A stretch of 64,000 nucleotides of DNA from Nocardioides campestrisoli (lineage in GTDB: Bacteria; Actinomycetota; Actinomycetes; Propionibacteriales; Nocardioidaceae): NCBI RefSeq assembly GCF_013624435.2, contig NZ_CP061768.1, positions 3,686,001 through 3,750,000 of the forward strand. Reading direction: 5' to 3'. The notes under the pieces are model-generated. The model worked only from the letters and a program-made list of their open reading frames with translations. It was not told the origin of the DNA and did no database searches. The stretch's first letter is position 1. Each line of letters begins with the position of its first letter. The position numbers and the translations under genes were made by a program. Positions 54,336 to 63,956 of this stretch are shown piece by piece.

Positions 54336-55688
54336 GATCAGCGCCACCACCAGCACCATCGGCAGCGAGATCACCGACGCCACGGAGGTCGCCACGGTCA
54401 GCGTCTTCAGCGCACCGGAGGTGGAGAGGCCGAGCAGCGCCTTGAACATCCAGAAGAAGTTGCTGTTGACCTGGAGGGCGAACATCGCGCCCGAGGCGAT
54501 CGCCAGCCCGACCGCCACCGGGGCCACGTCGAGCGAGCCGAGGATCGGGGCGATGATGCCGGCCGCGGTGATCGCGGCCACCGAGACCGAGCCGATCGCC
54601 AGGTGGAGCAGGGCGGCGATGAACCAGGCCAGCAGCAGGGTGAGGATCACCGGGGCCCCGGTGTCGGCGGAGAAGAGGTCGGCCAGCACCTGGTCGAGGT
54701 CGGTCGCCCCGATCACCGCACCGAGCGACCCGCCGACGCCGGTGATCAGCAGGATCTCGCCGGTGGTGTGGAAGCCCTCCTCCATCGCGTTGCGGGTGTG
54801 GCCGATCCCCATCGTCCGCCGGGAGAGCAGGTAGGCGCCGACCAGGCCGACGAAGAGGGCGAAGTTGGCGTCGCCGAGGAAGGCGATCACCGGGGTGGAG
54901 AACTCGAAGAGGTCGGCGAAGGCACCGAAGGCGATCAACGCCAGCGGCACCAGGATCGGCAGCAGCAGCACCACCAGCGGGAGCCGGCGCCCGCCCTTGG
55001 TCATCACCTCGTGCTCCGCCTCGCGCTCGGCGTCGGCCTCGGCCAGCGCCTCTCGCCCGTCCTCGTCGTTGTCCGGGCGCCAGTAGCGGGTGCGGAGCAC
55101 GACCCGCATCACCAGGGTGGTCAGCACCGCGGTGACCGGTCCGATCACGATGCCGTAGACCAGCCACAGCCCCAGGGAGACGTCGAGCAGCCCGGCGATG
55201 GAGATGGCCGCCAGGCCGGGGATGACGAAGACGTAGCCGGCGAAGATGCCCGCGCCCAGGGCGGAGGCGAACAGCGGCAGGCCGTGGCGGCCGAGCCGGG
55301 GTGCGGCCGACCGCGCCACCGGCGAGGCCAGCACCACTTGCACGTCGACGTAGATCGACGGCATCACCGTGGAGAGCAGCGCGGAGAGGGCGTACGGCAG
55401 GCGGCTCGCCCCGACCGCGCGGACCAGCACCTCCACCAGACGGCGGAACGCGCCCGCCTTCTGCAGCAGCGACCCGATCAGCACGCCGAAGCCGATGAGC
55501 AGGCCGACCTCGGCCATGATCTCGCCGAAGCCGGTGGCGATCGCCTCGATCGTGCCGGTCGGCCCGACCCCCGAGGCGAGGCCGAGGTAGAGGGAGGCGA
55601 CGATCAGCGAGATCACCGGATCGACCTTGAACCGGATGATGAGGCCGATCGCCAGGACGATCGCGACGGCGGTGTGGAGGGCGATCAT
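54330..55688 (-). CDS. GntP-family gluconate/carboxylate permease
   Basis: A 452-residue transporter with about 12 membrane spans. The N-terminal IRFKVDPVISLIVASLYLGLASG and the mid-region GFHTTGEILLITGVGGSLGAVI are conserved in GntP/GntT symporters. An acidic central cytoplasmic loop (about 207-232) is typical. It imports gluconate or similar hydroxy acids with protons. No gluconate kinase is adjacent, so the substrate is unproven. It is divergent from an acyl-CoA ligase gene. Confidence 0.92.
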   Translation of the reverse strand: MIALHTAVAIVLAIGLIIRFKVDPVISLIVASLYLGLASGVGPTGTIEAIATGFGEIMAEVGLLIGFGVLIGSLLQKAGAFRRLVEVLVRAVGASRLPYALSALLSTVMPSIYVDVQVVLASPVARSAAPRLGRHGLPLFASALGAGIFAGYVFVIPGLAAISIAGLLDVSLGLWLVYGIVIGPVTAVLTTLVMRVVLRTRYWRPDNDEDGREALAEADAEREAEHEVMTKGGRRLPLVVLLLPILVPLALIAFGAFADLFEFSTPVIAFLGDANFALFVGLVGAYLLSRRTMGIGHTRNAMEEGFHTTGEILLITGVGGSLGAVIGATDLDQVLADLFSADTGAPVILTLLLAWFIAALLHLAIGSVSVAAITAAGIIAPILGSLDVAPVAVGLAIASGAMFALQVNSNFFWMFKALLGLSTSGALKTLTVATSVASVISLPMVLVVALIA

Positions 55689-55741
55689 GACCTCAGTGTG
55701 CCAGTTTGCGTGAGATGCGCGTCACAACGCAGAGTTGGGTC

Positions 55742-57358
55742 ATGACGCCCTCGTATGCCGCCGGAGAGACCGACTCGCCGCTGCTCGAGGAGACCATCGG
55801 GGCCAACCTGGACCGCACGGTCGCCGCGCATCCCGACCGGGAGGCGCTGGTCGAGGTGGCGACCGGGCGTCGCTGGACCTGGGCCGAGCTGGGCCGCGAC
55901 GTCGACCGGGTCGCCCGCGCCCTGATCGCCGCCGGGATGCGGCCCGGGGACCGGGTGGGCGTCTGGGCGCCGAACTGCGCGGAGTGGACGCTGGTGCAGT
56001 ACGGCACGGCGAAGGCGGGCGTGGTGCTGGTCAACGTCAACCCGTCGTACCGCACCCACGAGTTCGCCTTCGTCGCGAACCAGTCGGGGATGAGGATGCT
56101 GATCGCGGCGGAGTCGTTCAAGACCAGCGACTACCGCGGCATGGTCGAGGAGACCCGCGAGCAGACCGCGCTGGAGCGGGTGGTCTACCTCGGCACCCCG
56201 GGCTGGGACGAGCTGCTGGCCTCCGGCGAGGCGTTGGCGGACGACACGCTGGCCGAGCGGACCGCCGGCCTGAGCCCCACGGACCCGATCAACATCCAGT
56301 ACACCTCGGGCACCACCGGCTTCCCCAAGGGCGCGACCCTGAGCCACCGCAACATCCTCAACAACGGCTACTTCGTCACCGAGACGATCAACCTCACGCA
56401 CGAGGACCGGCTCTGCATCCCGGTGCCCTTCTACCACTGCTTCGGGATGGTGATGGGCAACCTCGGCTGCACCACCCACGGGGCCACCATGGTGATCCCG
56501 GCACCCGGCTTCGACCCCGAGGTGACCCTGCGGACGGTCCAGGACGAGCGGTGCACCGCCGTCTACGGGGTGCCGACCATGTTCATCGCGATGCAGAGCC
56601 ACCCGGAGTTCGACTCCTTCGACCTCTCCACCCTGCGCACCGGGATCATGGCCGGCTCGCCGTGCCCGGTGGAGGTGATGAAGCGCTGCGTCGACGACAT
56701 GCACATGGCCGAGGTCTCGATCGCCTACGGGATGACCGAGACCAGCCCCGTCTCCACCCAGACCCGCGCCGACGACGACCTGGAGCGGCGTACCGCGACC
56801 ATCGGGCGGGTCCACCCGCACGTGGAGGTCAAGGTCGTCGACCCGGTCAGCGGCGAGACGGTGCCCCGGGGACAGACCGGCGAGCTGTGCACCCGCGGCT
56901 ACTCGGTGATGCTCGGCTACTGGGACGAGCCGGAGAAGACCGCCGAGGCGATCGACGACGAGGGCTGGATGCACACCGGCGACCTGGCGGTGATGCGCGA
57001 GGACGGCTACTGCACGATCGTCGGCCGGATCAAGGACATGGTGATCCGCGGCGGGGAGAACATCTACCCGCGCGAGATCGAGGAGTTCCTCTACACCCAC
57101 CCCGACGTGGAGGACGTGCAGGTCGTCGGCGTCCCCGACGAGCGGTACGGCGAGGAGCTGTGCGCCTGGATCCGGATGCGGCCCGGCGCGACCGCGCTGG
57201 ACCCGGCCGGCGTGCGCGAGTTCGCCGCCGGCAAGCTGGCGCACTACAAGATCCCGCGCTACGTGCTGGCGGTCGAGGAGTTCCCGATGACGGTGACCGG
57301 GAAGATCCGCAAGGTCGAGATGCGTGAGGAGTCCGTGCGCCTGCTCGGCCTGGGCTGA
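55742..57358 (+). CDS. Acyl-CoA ligase (AMP-binding family)
   Basis: A 538-residue ANL-superfamily ligase. The nucleotide loop [11 protein letters not shown] (about 186-196), YGMTETSP (about 333-340), [12 protein letters not shown] and the catalytic lysine in VTGKIRKVE (about 523) are all present. It activates a carboxylate to the CoA thioester via AMP. The length and FadD/AcsA-like layout suggest a medium or long-chain fatty acid, but specificity is unknown. The ATG at 55742 is used; upstream in-frame starts at 55706 and 55718 lie in the divergent promoter. Confidence 0.92.
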   Translation: MTPSYAAGETDSPLLEETIGANLDRTVAAHPDREALVEVATGRRWTWAELGRDVDRVARALIAAGMRPGDRVGVWAPNCAEWTLVQYGTAKAGVVLVNVNPSYRTHEFAFVANQSGMRMLIAAESFKTSDYRGMVEETREQTALERVVYLGTPGWDELLASGEALADDTLAERTAGLSPTDPINIQYTSGTTGFPKGATLSHRNILNNGYFVTETINLTHEDRLCIPVPFYHCFGMVMGNLGCTTHGATMVIPAPGFDPEVTLRTVQDERCTAVYGVPTMFIAMQSHPEFDSFDLSTLRTGIMAGSPCPVEVMKRCVDDMHMAEVSIAYGMTETSPVSTQTRADDDLERRTATIGRVHPHVEVKVVDPVSGETVPRGQTGELCTRGYSVMLGYWDEPEKTAEAIDDEGWMHTGDLAVMREDGYCTIVGRIKDMVIRGGENIYPREIEEFLYTHPDVEDVQVVGVPDERYGEELCAWIRMRPGATALDPAGVREFAAGKLAHYKIPRYVLAVEEFPMTVTGKIRKVEMREESVRLLGLG

Positions 57359-57362
57359 CCTT

Positions 57363-57395
57363 CCGGGTGTGAACAGACCCACCCCGGTCTTTCTT
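57363..57395 (+). terminator. Rho-independent terminator after the acyl-CoA ligase gene
   Basis: CCGGGTG at 57363-57369 pairs with CACCCCGG at 57380-57387 (one bulge), followed by the T-rich TCTTTCTT at 57388-57395. It directly follows the ligase stop codon. Confidence 0.7.
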
Positions 57396-57430
57396 GGGCG
57401 GCCACCGTCCTGCGAGGGACGCTGGAGGTC

Positions 57431-57838
57431 GTGAACGAGCTCCTGGTCTTCCGGGTCGGCGCTCTGGCCGTCGCCCTGTGCGCACTGTGGGTGTTCCCCG
57501 AGTGGGACACCTACCGCACGCGGGCACTCCGGACCGGCCAGCGGTGGGGCGTGCTGCCGCCGCAGCCCGAGATGCCGCACTGTCCGCCGGTGGAGCAGGC
57601 GCTCGCGGACGCTGACCGGATCCGCGCGGACCTGCGGCACGCGCCGGCCGGGACGCCGGTGGCGCGGCTGCGCGGCTGGCTCGAGGCGTACGACGACGTC
57701 CTGCTCACCGTCTGCCACTCCCTGGAGTACGAGACCCGGCTCGGCTCACTGCCCTGGGGGGTCCAGCGTGAGCTGGAGCGCGAGCGGGTGGAGCGGATGC
57801 TGGTGCACGCCGGTCTGCTCAGCGGCGCCGATCGGTGA
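57431..57838 (+). CDS. Small protein with N-terminal membrane segment
   Basis: A 135-residue protein starting at GTG. One short hydrophobic segment (about 5-22, LLVFRVGALAVALCALWV) is followed by a hydrophilic helical region. No named family was recognised. Its end overlaps that of the convergent membrane protein gene by 20 bases. Confidence 0.65.
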   Translation: MNELLVFRVGALAVALCALWVFPEWDTYRTRALRTGQRWGVLPPQPEMPHCPPVEQALADADRIRADLRHAPAGTPVARLRGWLEAYDDVLLTVCHSLEYETRLGSLPWGVQRELERERVERMLVHAGLLSGADR

Positions 57839-58214
57839 CGACCGGCTGCCCGGACGAGACGAGCTGCCAGCCCGCACCGGCCAGCCAGCCGAGCGCACCG
57901 AGCAGGGTGAGGTAGAGCCCGATGGCCGCCGAGCCGCCCAGGTCCAGCAGGGCGATCACCCCGACCACACCGGCCAGGACCAGCAGCGCCACGTCCCGGC
58001 CGCGCCCGGGAGCCGGAGCGTTCTTCTTCGGCGGGACGTATCCCGCCGAGGTGGCGAGCACGACCCCGCCCACCACGGCGAGCACCAGGGTGATCACGCC
58101 GTCACCGTCGAGTCCGTAGACGTTGCCGTCCCACTCGGACATCCAGGGCAGGAACGCCGCCATCGCGACGACCAGGATCGACCCTGCCGACAGGCGCTGA
58201 GCATTGCTCACCAC
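57819..58214 (-). CDS. Small polytopic membrane protein
   Basis: A 131-residue protein with three to four likely spans (about 8-27, 39-58, 74-94, 98-118). A basic loop (PPKKNAPAPGRGR) sits between the second and third. It starts at one of two adjacent GTG codons. No family was recognised. It is convergent with the gene at 57431, whose 3' end it overlaps by 20 bases. Confidence 0.7.
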   Translation of the reverse strand: MVSNAQRLSAGSILVVAMAAFLPWMSEWDGNVYGLDGDGVITLVLAVVGGVVLATSAGYVPPKKNAPAPGRGRDVALLVLAGVVGVIALLDLGGSAAIGLYLTLLGALGWLAGAGWQLVSSGQPVVTDRRR

Positions 58215-58283
58215 GCACCACCCCCGCGAGTCAGGGTAGGGGTTCGTTGAGCAGACGTCTACGCAGAACGAGCGCCCGTCTGG

Positions 58284-59652
58284 TCAGGCCGCCAGGTCGA
58301 CGGTGAGGCGGCGGGTGCCGGTGTGGTCGACGAGGTAGAGGGCGCCGTACGGATCCCGCCACAGGAAGATGCCGGGGAACGGTTGCTGGACCTGCCAGCC
58401 GCCGTGCGTCTTGATCCGATGGTGGAAACCGGTCATCGGGCCGTAGTTCCCGATGCGGGACTGCCCGGGTCTCCCCCGTTGGTAGGCGCGGGTGTGGTCG
58501 AGCTGGTGCGACCCGGGGCTCGTGCTGGTCGCGTAGGGGAAGACGTCGGCGGGGTTGAGCACCTGCACGGCGCGCCGGTGGGAGTCGGGGACCTCGTAGG
58601 CGTCCACCGGGGCCTGTCCCTCGACGGCGAGGACGGGGCGGATGGTGAAGGCGGACTCCCCGAGCCACCGGCGGACCCAGTCGGCGGTGACCGGGCCGTG
58701 GTCGGGGATCCGGACGATCCCGGTGCCGGGCTCGTCGCATGCACAGGCCGGCGCGTAGGTGTGGACGGTGACGGTGACCTGGGGCAGCACCTTGGTCCAG
58801 TCGAGGATCGGGCGCGGACCGGTGCGCACCGCGGGTTCGCCGGGGTCGGCGGGATCGCTGGGTTCGGTCGCTCCACTGGGTGAAGGCGGTGATGAGCTCG
58901 ACGGCCAGGTGGGGGTTGGCGAGCACCGCGACGGCCTTGACCCGGCGCCGGTCGACGGGGTCCGCGTCGCCAAGGTCGGCGAGGATGTCGGCGATGTACG
59001 CGACCCGGGCATCCAGCAGGGCGATGACGTTGAAGGGCCCGCGCACGTAGAAGCCGCGCAGCCCGTGCTCGGTGGATCGAGTGGGCTTGGCGAACTGGTC
59101 CTGGGCGGCGATCTCCTCCCGCTCGGCGGCCGCGACTGGGTCGGCGGCCGCCACGGCCGCCGCGACCAGCACCTCGAACCGGGACCAGGGGATCCGCCCG
59201 TCGGCGGACTCGACGACCCTGCAGTCGACGTACCGCGCCTGGTCGGGCTCGAGGTCGCGGGTCCTGCGGGCGACGTGCCGAGCGTAGGAGGCACGGACCT
59301 CGAGGGCCTGGACCCGACGCCACAGCAGCGGCAGCCGGGTGGCGAGGTCGAGGGCGTCGGCGATCAGCGAGGCCCCGGCCCCCGGACTGATGCCGAGCCC
59401 GGCGGCCAGGGTGGCGCAGCAGAACTCGGCAACCTCGGCCGTGCCCGGCCCGCCGTAGCGCCGAGCACGCTCTCGGCCGGGTAGTCGGGCCAGGTCGGGG
59501 TCGAGCGTGCCGGGGTTGTTGAGCACCGCGTGCTGGACCGCGATCCGCAGCTCCTGCACCTCGCACTCGCGCCGGACCCGGGAGACCTCGTCGGCGTGGT
59601 CGAGCAGCCGCGTCTGCGACAGCTCCTCCAGCACCACACCCGTCAGGTCCAT
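58284..59652 (-). pseudogene. Frameshifted DUF222 / HNH endonuclease gene
   Basis: The N-terminal part, reading from the ATG at 59652 (MDLTGVVLEELSQTRLLDHA), matches DUF222. It stays in one frame to about residue 263 near 58865, with FTQWSDR. The protein continues in the next frame as TEPSDPADPGEPAVRTG and carries a C-terminal HNH-like end (LDHTRAY, then TGFHHRIKTHGGW) to a stop at 58284. The shift falls at 58863-58880. The sequence GACCGAA there could be a lost unit of a GACCG tandem repeat (inference). The intact paralogue at 15749 shows the expected full length. It is decay or a sequencing error unless translation shifts. Confidence 0.8.
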
Positions 59653-59745
59653 ACGAGAACTGAACCGGACGCCACCGACAGTTCGACCCCGAAAAGGCCC
59701 CTCCGTCTCACCTGCGGAGACAGCAGGGAAAACTCCCTGAAGGCC

Positions 59746-60249
59746 TCAGTCCTGGGTGACGCTGAAGGCCTCGGTCACGTCGGAGACGTCGCCGTTCTTC
59801 GTGCCCGGCCCGATCGACGTACGGAACGAGAGGGTGCCCGCGTCCGCGATGCAGGAGCGGGGGATCGTCGTCCGGATCCTCGACTTCTTGATGTTCCACT
59901 TCGTGCGGACACCGCACTCTGTCGGCACCAGGTTGTCCTCGGGACGGAAGTACCAGCTCTCCTCGACCTTGCCGTTGCGCTTGCGGTGGCTGGTGCCGGC
60001 GTAGCGCGCGGTCGGGCCCTCGACGTAGTAGCCGTAGAACTGGGTGTCGCGCTTCTTCAGCTTGCGGACCTTCGTGGTGATGACCACCTTGGCGGCGGTG
60101 TGGGAGACCTTCACGCGGGTCAGGTCCAGCTTGGCCGGGGCGTCTCCGGTCTTGTCCTTGGCGGCCCCGGTCGCTGCCTGGGACGGCGGCACGAGGGCCA
60201 GCGTGGCGGTGGCAAGCAGGGAGACGATGACGGCGGCGCGCTTCTTCAT
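59746..60249 (-). CDS. Small secreted protein
   Basis: A 167-residue protein with a Sec signal (MKKRAAVIVSLLATATLALV, cleavage near AQA at about 25). A beta-rich basic mature domain follows (VSHTAAKVVITTKVRKLKKR, then a GTLSFRTSIG strand) with two cysteines. AGGAG lies four bases before the ATG. It is divergent from a small membrane protein gene. Function unknown. Confidence 0.75.
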   Translation of the reverse strand: MKKRAAVIVSLLATATLALVPPSQAATGAAKDKTGDAPAKLDLTRVKVSHTAAKVVITTKVRKLKKRDTQFYGYYVEGPTARYAGTSHRKRNGKVEESWYFRPEDNLVPTECGVRTKWNIKKSRIRTTIPRSCIADAGTLSFRTSIGPGTKNGDVSDVTEAFSVTQD

Positions 60250-60339
60250 GGGGCTCCTGTTCCTCGATTGGGCGCTCACCGTAGCGGCGCGACGGCGAGT
60301 CCGATACGTTCTGGTCTCCGTGTCCGGAGGGGAAGCGCC

Positions 60340-60576
60340 ATGGGTGACAAGTCGACGCGGGCGCTGCGTGCCGCTCGGGCGGGCCGATGGGTGGGCCTGG
60401 CCGGCCTGGTCTACGGGGTGGTCTGGGCAGTGGCCTGTTTCGCGACGGGCGACGTGGCCGACGGGTGGTTGGCCCTTGCCTGGGCCCTGTGCATGCTGGC
60501 CCTGTTCCTCACGACGAGGAAGGTGACCAACGACGCGGAGACGCCGACTGGACCGGGATCGTCCCCATGGACGTGA
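60340..60576 (+). CDS. Small two-span membrane protein
   Basis: A 78-residue protein with hydrophobic segments at about 18-35 and 42-58 and a basic start (RALRAARAGR). GGAGGGGAAG precedes the ATG. Function unknown. It is divergent from the secreted protein gene, and 121 bases of nothing recognised follow before the decayed VOC gene. Confidence 0.65.
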   Translation: MGDKSTRALRAARAGRWVGLAGLVYGVVWAVACFATGDVADGWLALAWALCMLALFLTTRKVTNDAETPTGPGSSPWT

Positions 60577-60697
60577 CGTCGCGAGGGACTCACGGACGCT
60601 GAGCATGTCGCGCTCGCTCACGCGGAGCGACAACGTGCTCGCCACGAGCCCATCCGGTGCTGGGGTGGTTGAACGCCCACATTCCGCGGGAGGCCGC

Positions 60698-60929
60698 GTG
60701 TTTCGAGGATTCGCCACCCTGAGCTTCTACCGACGACCTGGGTGCAGCCCGCGACTGGTACACCGAGGCGCTCCAGGTCCAGCCCTACTACGCCTTCCCG
60801 CACCCGCCGGCCGAGCCTGCGTACGTGGAGTTCCGCGTGGGGGACGACGAGGACGAGTTCGGAATCATCGACCGCGCCTGCGCTCCGGGTGCGGCTGGTG
60901 GCCCTGGAGGCGGCGTCCTCCCGTCTTGA
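60698..60929 (+). pseudogene. Decayed VOC (glyoxalase-like) family gene
   Basis: A GTG with GGGAGG upstream opens FRGFATLSFY. After a +1 shift at 60731 the frame reads DDLGAARDWYTEALQVQPY and then AYVEFRVGDDEDEFGIID, ending AGGPGGGVLPS before a TGA. This is the first two-thirds of a VOC-fold protein. The expected C-terminal half with the last metal ligand is missing. The remaining bases to 61075 hold no recognised gene. A two-base loss at 60731 would explain the shift (inference). Confidence 0.7.
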
Positions 60930-61075
60930 TGTGGTGCTCACGCTATGGGATCGGGGGTCTCCTCGCCGACCATCAGCCAACTCGGTCGACTCCTCGACCC
61001 CGTGGGAACGTGGTGCTGCCAAGACGAAGCACCAGGGTTTCGCCGGGATCCCGCGCCACTCCTGGACGCGAAGGA

Positions 61076-61109
61076 GGCCCCTGGTCTGCATCGCTGCAGG
61101 CCAGGGGCC
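61076..61109. terminator. Strong hairpin between the tRNA and the decayed VOC gene
   Basis: GGCCCCTGGTCTGCA (61076-61090) pairs with TGCAGGCCAGGGGCC (61095-61109) around a TCGC loop, one mismatch. It sits eight bases beyond the 3' end of the tRNA on the minus strand. It probably terminates the tRNA transcript. Confidence 0.75.
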
Positions 61110-61116
61110 CTATCTG

Positions 61117-61189
61117 AGCCGCCTGTCAGAATCGAACTGACGACCTAATCATTACGAGTGATTCGCTCTACCGACTGAGCTAAGGCGGC
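61117..61189 (-). tRNA. tRNA-Thr, anticodon CGT
   Basis: The reverse strand folds as a full cloverleaf. The acceptor stem is GCCGCCT/AGGCGGC, the D arm GCTC-GAGC, the anticodon stem AATCA/TGATT with loop CTCGTAA (anticodon CGT, reading ACG threonine codons), and the T arm GTCAG-CTGAC with the TTCGATT loop. The discriminator is U73. The CCA end is not encoded. Length 73 bases. Confidence 0.96.
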
Positions 61190-61287
61190 GTGCTGCCCGA
61201 CTGTCCACGAGGGCGTGGTCGGGCAACCCGGGGAAGTATACGGACACCGGGCCCCGAGGGCGAAAACCGCCCACGGCCTGTCTCGCA

Positions 61288-61476
61288 CTACCCCGTACGG
61301 CGCCGCTCGGCGTCCTCGCGCTCCTCGCGCTGCAGCTGGGCAAGCCGCTCCCGCAGGTCCGGGTCGGACATCACCAGCGCGACCAACGGGCAGTTCTCCG
61401 GGCCGCTGGCGCCCGGGACGCAGAGCGAGCAGTAGTCACCCGGGCGGACGGGGCACCGCGGGTCGTTGCTGCTCAC
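61288..61476 (-). CDS. Small DUF6767-like protein
   Basis: A 62-residue protein with CPVRPGDYCSLCVPGASG (8-25) and ENCPLVALVMSDPDL, giving four cysteines in a compact zinc- or iron-sulfur-like pattern. It matches a small actinobacterial family (DUF6767). No known function. It lies between the tRNA and the downstream ABC operon, with 22 bases to the operon's last gene. Confidence 0.75.
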   Translation of the reverse strand: MSSNDPRCPVRPGDYCSLCVPGASGPENCPLVALVMSDPDLRERLAQLQREEREDAERRRTG

Positions 61477-61498
61477 CTCTCCACGCTACTCCCGCTGT

Positions 61499-63160
61499 TC
61501 ACGAGGCCACCTCCACGCTGGGCTCGACCCGGGCGGCCGGGTCCGGCACCGGGACGGCGGCGAGCAGCGCACGCGTGTAGTCGTGCCGCGGGCGGGAGAA
61601 GACCTGACTGACCGGGCCGGACTCCACCACCTCGCCGCGGCGCAGCACCGCCACCTCGTCGGCGACCTGGTGCACCACCGCGAGGTCGTGGCTGATGAAG
61701 ACGCAGGCGAAGCCCAGCTCCTGCTGGAGCGCGCGGAAGAGCGCGAGCACGTCGGCCTGCACCGAGACGTCCAAGGCACTCGTCGGCTCGTCGGCCACCA
61801 GCAGCGAGGGCCGCAGCACCAGCGCCCGGGCCAGGGCCACCCGCTGCCGCTGACCGCCGGAGAGCGCCCGGGGCCGCCGGTCGACGATGTCGACAGGCAG
61901 TCGCACCGCCTCCAGCAGCTCGTGCACCCGGCGTCGCCGCTCGGCAGGGGTGCCGACCCCGTGGATGTCCAGCGGCTCCCGGATCGAGGCGCCCACGCTC
62001 ATCCGCGGGTCCAGCGAGGCCTCCGGGTCCTGGTGGACGAAGGCGAGGTCGCGGCGGAGCTCCCGCAGCTGCCGGGCCGGCAGGGCGAAGAGGTCCCGGC
62101 CGCCCACCTCCACCCGACCCTCGGCCAGCGGCACCAGTCCGGCCGCCAACCGGCCCAAGGTGGTCTTCCCCGAGCCCGACTCCCCCACCAGCCCGAGCAC
62201 CCGTCCGGGCGCCAGCTCGAGGCTCACCCCGGTGACCGCGGGGAACGCCCGGCCCCTGCGGGAGGAGCCGTAGCGCACGTGCACGTCGGTGAACCGCAGC
62301 GCGGGCGTCCCGCCCGGGCCCGGACCGGGTGCCACCAGCTGGACCGGCTCGCCGGCCTCGCCCTGCGCGGGCAACCGCAGCACCGAGTCGAGCAGCTGGC
62401 GGGTGTAGGAGTGGCGGGGGTCGGCGAAGAGGCTGCCGGTCTCCCCCTCCTCGACCACGTCGCCCTGCCGCAGCACCATCACCCGGTCGGCGATCTCCGC
62501 GACCACCCCCATGTTGTGGGTGATCAGCAGGATGCTGGTGCCGGTGCGGTCCCGGATCCGGCGCAGCAGCGCGAGGATCTCCGCCTGCACGGTGACGTCC
62601 AGCGCCGTGGTGGGCTCGTCGGCCAGCAGGAGGTCGGGCTCGTTGGCCAGCGCCAGCGCCAGCACCACCCGCTGCTTCTGCCCCCCGGAGAGCTGGTGCG
62701 GGTAGTAGCCGAGCCGCTCCTCGGGGTCGGGGATCTCCACCTGGCGCAGCAGCTCGAGCGCACGGCTCCGCGCCTGCCCCCGGTCGACCCGGCCGTGGGC
62801 CCGGAGCGCCTCGCGGATCTGCCAGCCCACGGTCCGCACCGGGTTGAGCGCGGTCTGCGGCTCCTGGAAGACCATCGCGACCCGACTGCCGCGGAACCGC
62901 GACAGCGCCGCGTCGTCCAGGCCGAGCAGCTCCTCGCCGCGGAACCGGATCGAGCCCGACGCCCGCGCCCCCGGAGGCAGCAGGCCGAGCACGGCCCGGG
63001 CGGTCATCGACTTGCCCGACCCGGACTCCCCGACCAGGGCGAGCACCTCGCCCGGGGCGATCCGCAGCGAGACGTCGTTGACCGCGGGGCGCGGCTGGGC
63101 GAAGGAGATCGCCAGGTGGTCGATGGTGAGCAGCGGATCGGTCACGGTGGGTTCACGCAC
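61499..63160 (-). CDS. Fused dual ATPase of a dipeptide/nickel ABC importer
   Basis: A 553-residue protein with two complete ABC ATPase domains. The first has Walker [15 protein letters not shown], signature LSGGQKQRV and DEPTTALD (about 10-250). The second has [28 protein letters not shown] and DEPTSALD (about 280-530). The two usual DppD/DppF partners are fused. The start is supported by GGAGG six bases before the GTG and overlaps the permease stop by 8. It powers peptide or metal import with the permeases upstream. Confidence 0.93.
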   Translation of the reverse strand: MREPTVTDPLLTIDHLAISFAQPRPAVNDVSLRIAPGEVLALVGESGSGKSMTARAVLGLLPPGARASGSIRFRGEELLGLDDAALSRFRGSRVAMVFQEPQTALNPVRTVGWQIREALRAHGRVDRGQARSRALELLRQVEIPDPEERLGYYPHQLSGGQKQRVVLALALANEPDLLLADEPTTALDVTVQAEILALLRRIRDRTGTSILLITHNMGVVAEIADRVMVLRQGDVVEEGETGSLFADPRHSYTRQLLDSVLRLPAQGEAGEPVQLVAPGPGPGGTPALRFTDVHVRYGSSRRGRAFPAVTGVSLELAPGRVLGLVGESGSGKTTLGRLAAGLVPLAEGRVEVGGRDLFALPARQLRELRRDLAFVHQDPEASLDPRMSVGASIREPLDIHGVGTPAERRRRVHELLEAVRLPVDIVDRRPRALSGGQRQRVALARALVLRPSLLVADEPTSALDVSVQADVLALFRALQQELGFACVFISHDLAVVHQVADEVAVLRRGEVVESGPVSQVFSRPRHDYTRALLAAVPVPDPAARVEPSVEVAS

Positions 63161-63956
63161 GGTGGGCCTCCGAGAGGGACTGGGCGACGAGCAGCAGCCC
63201 GAGGACGAGGGCCAGCACCACGACGAGCGGGCCGAGGGAGAGGAACGGCGCGTCGTACATCAGGCGCGTGCCGTCCTTGAGCAGCGACCCCAGCGAGGGA
63301 TCGGGGGCCTTGACCCCGATGCCGAGGAAGCTCATCGCTCCCTCGATGAAGACCGCCACCGACATCGACAGCGCCAGCTGCACAGTGAGCGGCTCCAGCG
63401 AGTTGGGCAGCACGTGCCGGCGCAGCACCCACGCCGGGCGGGCGCCGACCACCTCGGCGGCCTCGACGTACGGCATCTCGCGCACGGTGCGCAGCGAGGT
63501 CCGCACCAGCCGGCCGAAGACCGGGACCTCGATCGACACGACCACCAGGACGATCGTCCACAGCCCGGGCCCGATCACCGCGGCCAGCGCGATCGCCAGG
63601 ATCAGCGTGGGGAAGGCCAGCACCAGGTCGAAGACCCGCTGGGTGAGCACGTCGGTGACCTTCCACCAGCTGGTCACCAGCCCGATCAGCATGCCGAGCA
63701 CTGCCCCGGTCGGCACCGCCAGGAAGACGATCAGGACGTCGACCCGGATCCCGGCGAGGGTGCGGGAGAGCACGTCCCGGTTGACGTCGTCGGTGCCCAG
63801 CCAGTGCGACGCCGACGGGCCGACCAGGTTGGCGCCCGGGACCTGCTGGGTCGGGGAGTACGGCGCCAGCAGGGGGCCCACCAGTCCGAGCAGCAGGATC
63901 CCCGCCACCAGCGCCAGCCCGGCGATCCCCTTGGCGGAGGTCAGCGCGCTCCTCAT
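63153..63956 (-). CDS. Peptide/nickel ABC importer permease, DppC type
   Basis: A 267-residue permease of the BPD_transp_1 family with about six spans. One lies near the N-terminus (about 10-32); the core follows the periplasmic HWLGTDDVNRDVLSR (typical of the family). The EAA loop is VEAAEVVGARPAWVLRRHVL. It overlaps the fused ATPase by 8 bases and the upstream permease stop by 4. Confidence 0.93.
   Translation of the reverse strand: MRSALTSAKGIAGLALVAGILLLGLVGPLLAPYSPTQQVPGANLVGPSASHWLGTDDVNRDVLSRTLAGIRVDVLIVFLAVPTGAVLGMLIGLVTSWWKVTDVLTQRVFDLVLAFPTLILAIALAAVIGPGLWTIVLVVVSIEVPVFGRLVRTSLRTVREMPYVEAAEVVGARPAWVLRRHVLPNSLEPLTVQLALSMSVAVFIEGAMSFLGIGVKAPDPSLGSLLKDGTRLMYDAPFLSLGPLVVVLALVLGLLLVAQSLSEAHRA

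Noticed and set aside
55700..55730. GTGA-n8-TCAC as a FadR-type operator between gntP and the acyl-CoA ligase gene
   Set aside because: Only the four-base ends are symmetrical and the flanks do not match, so it is not distinguishable from chance.
58863..58880. Programmed ribosomal frameshift in the second HNH gene
   Set aside because: No slippery heptamer or downstream pseudoknot is evident, and the intact paralogue has no such shift. Decay or error is more likely.
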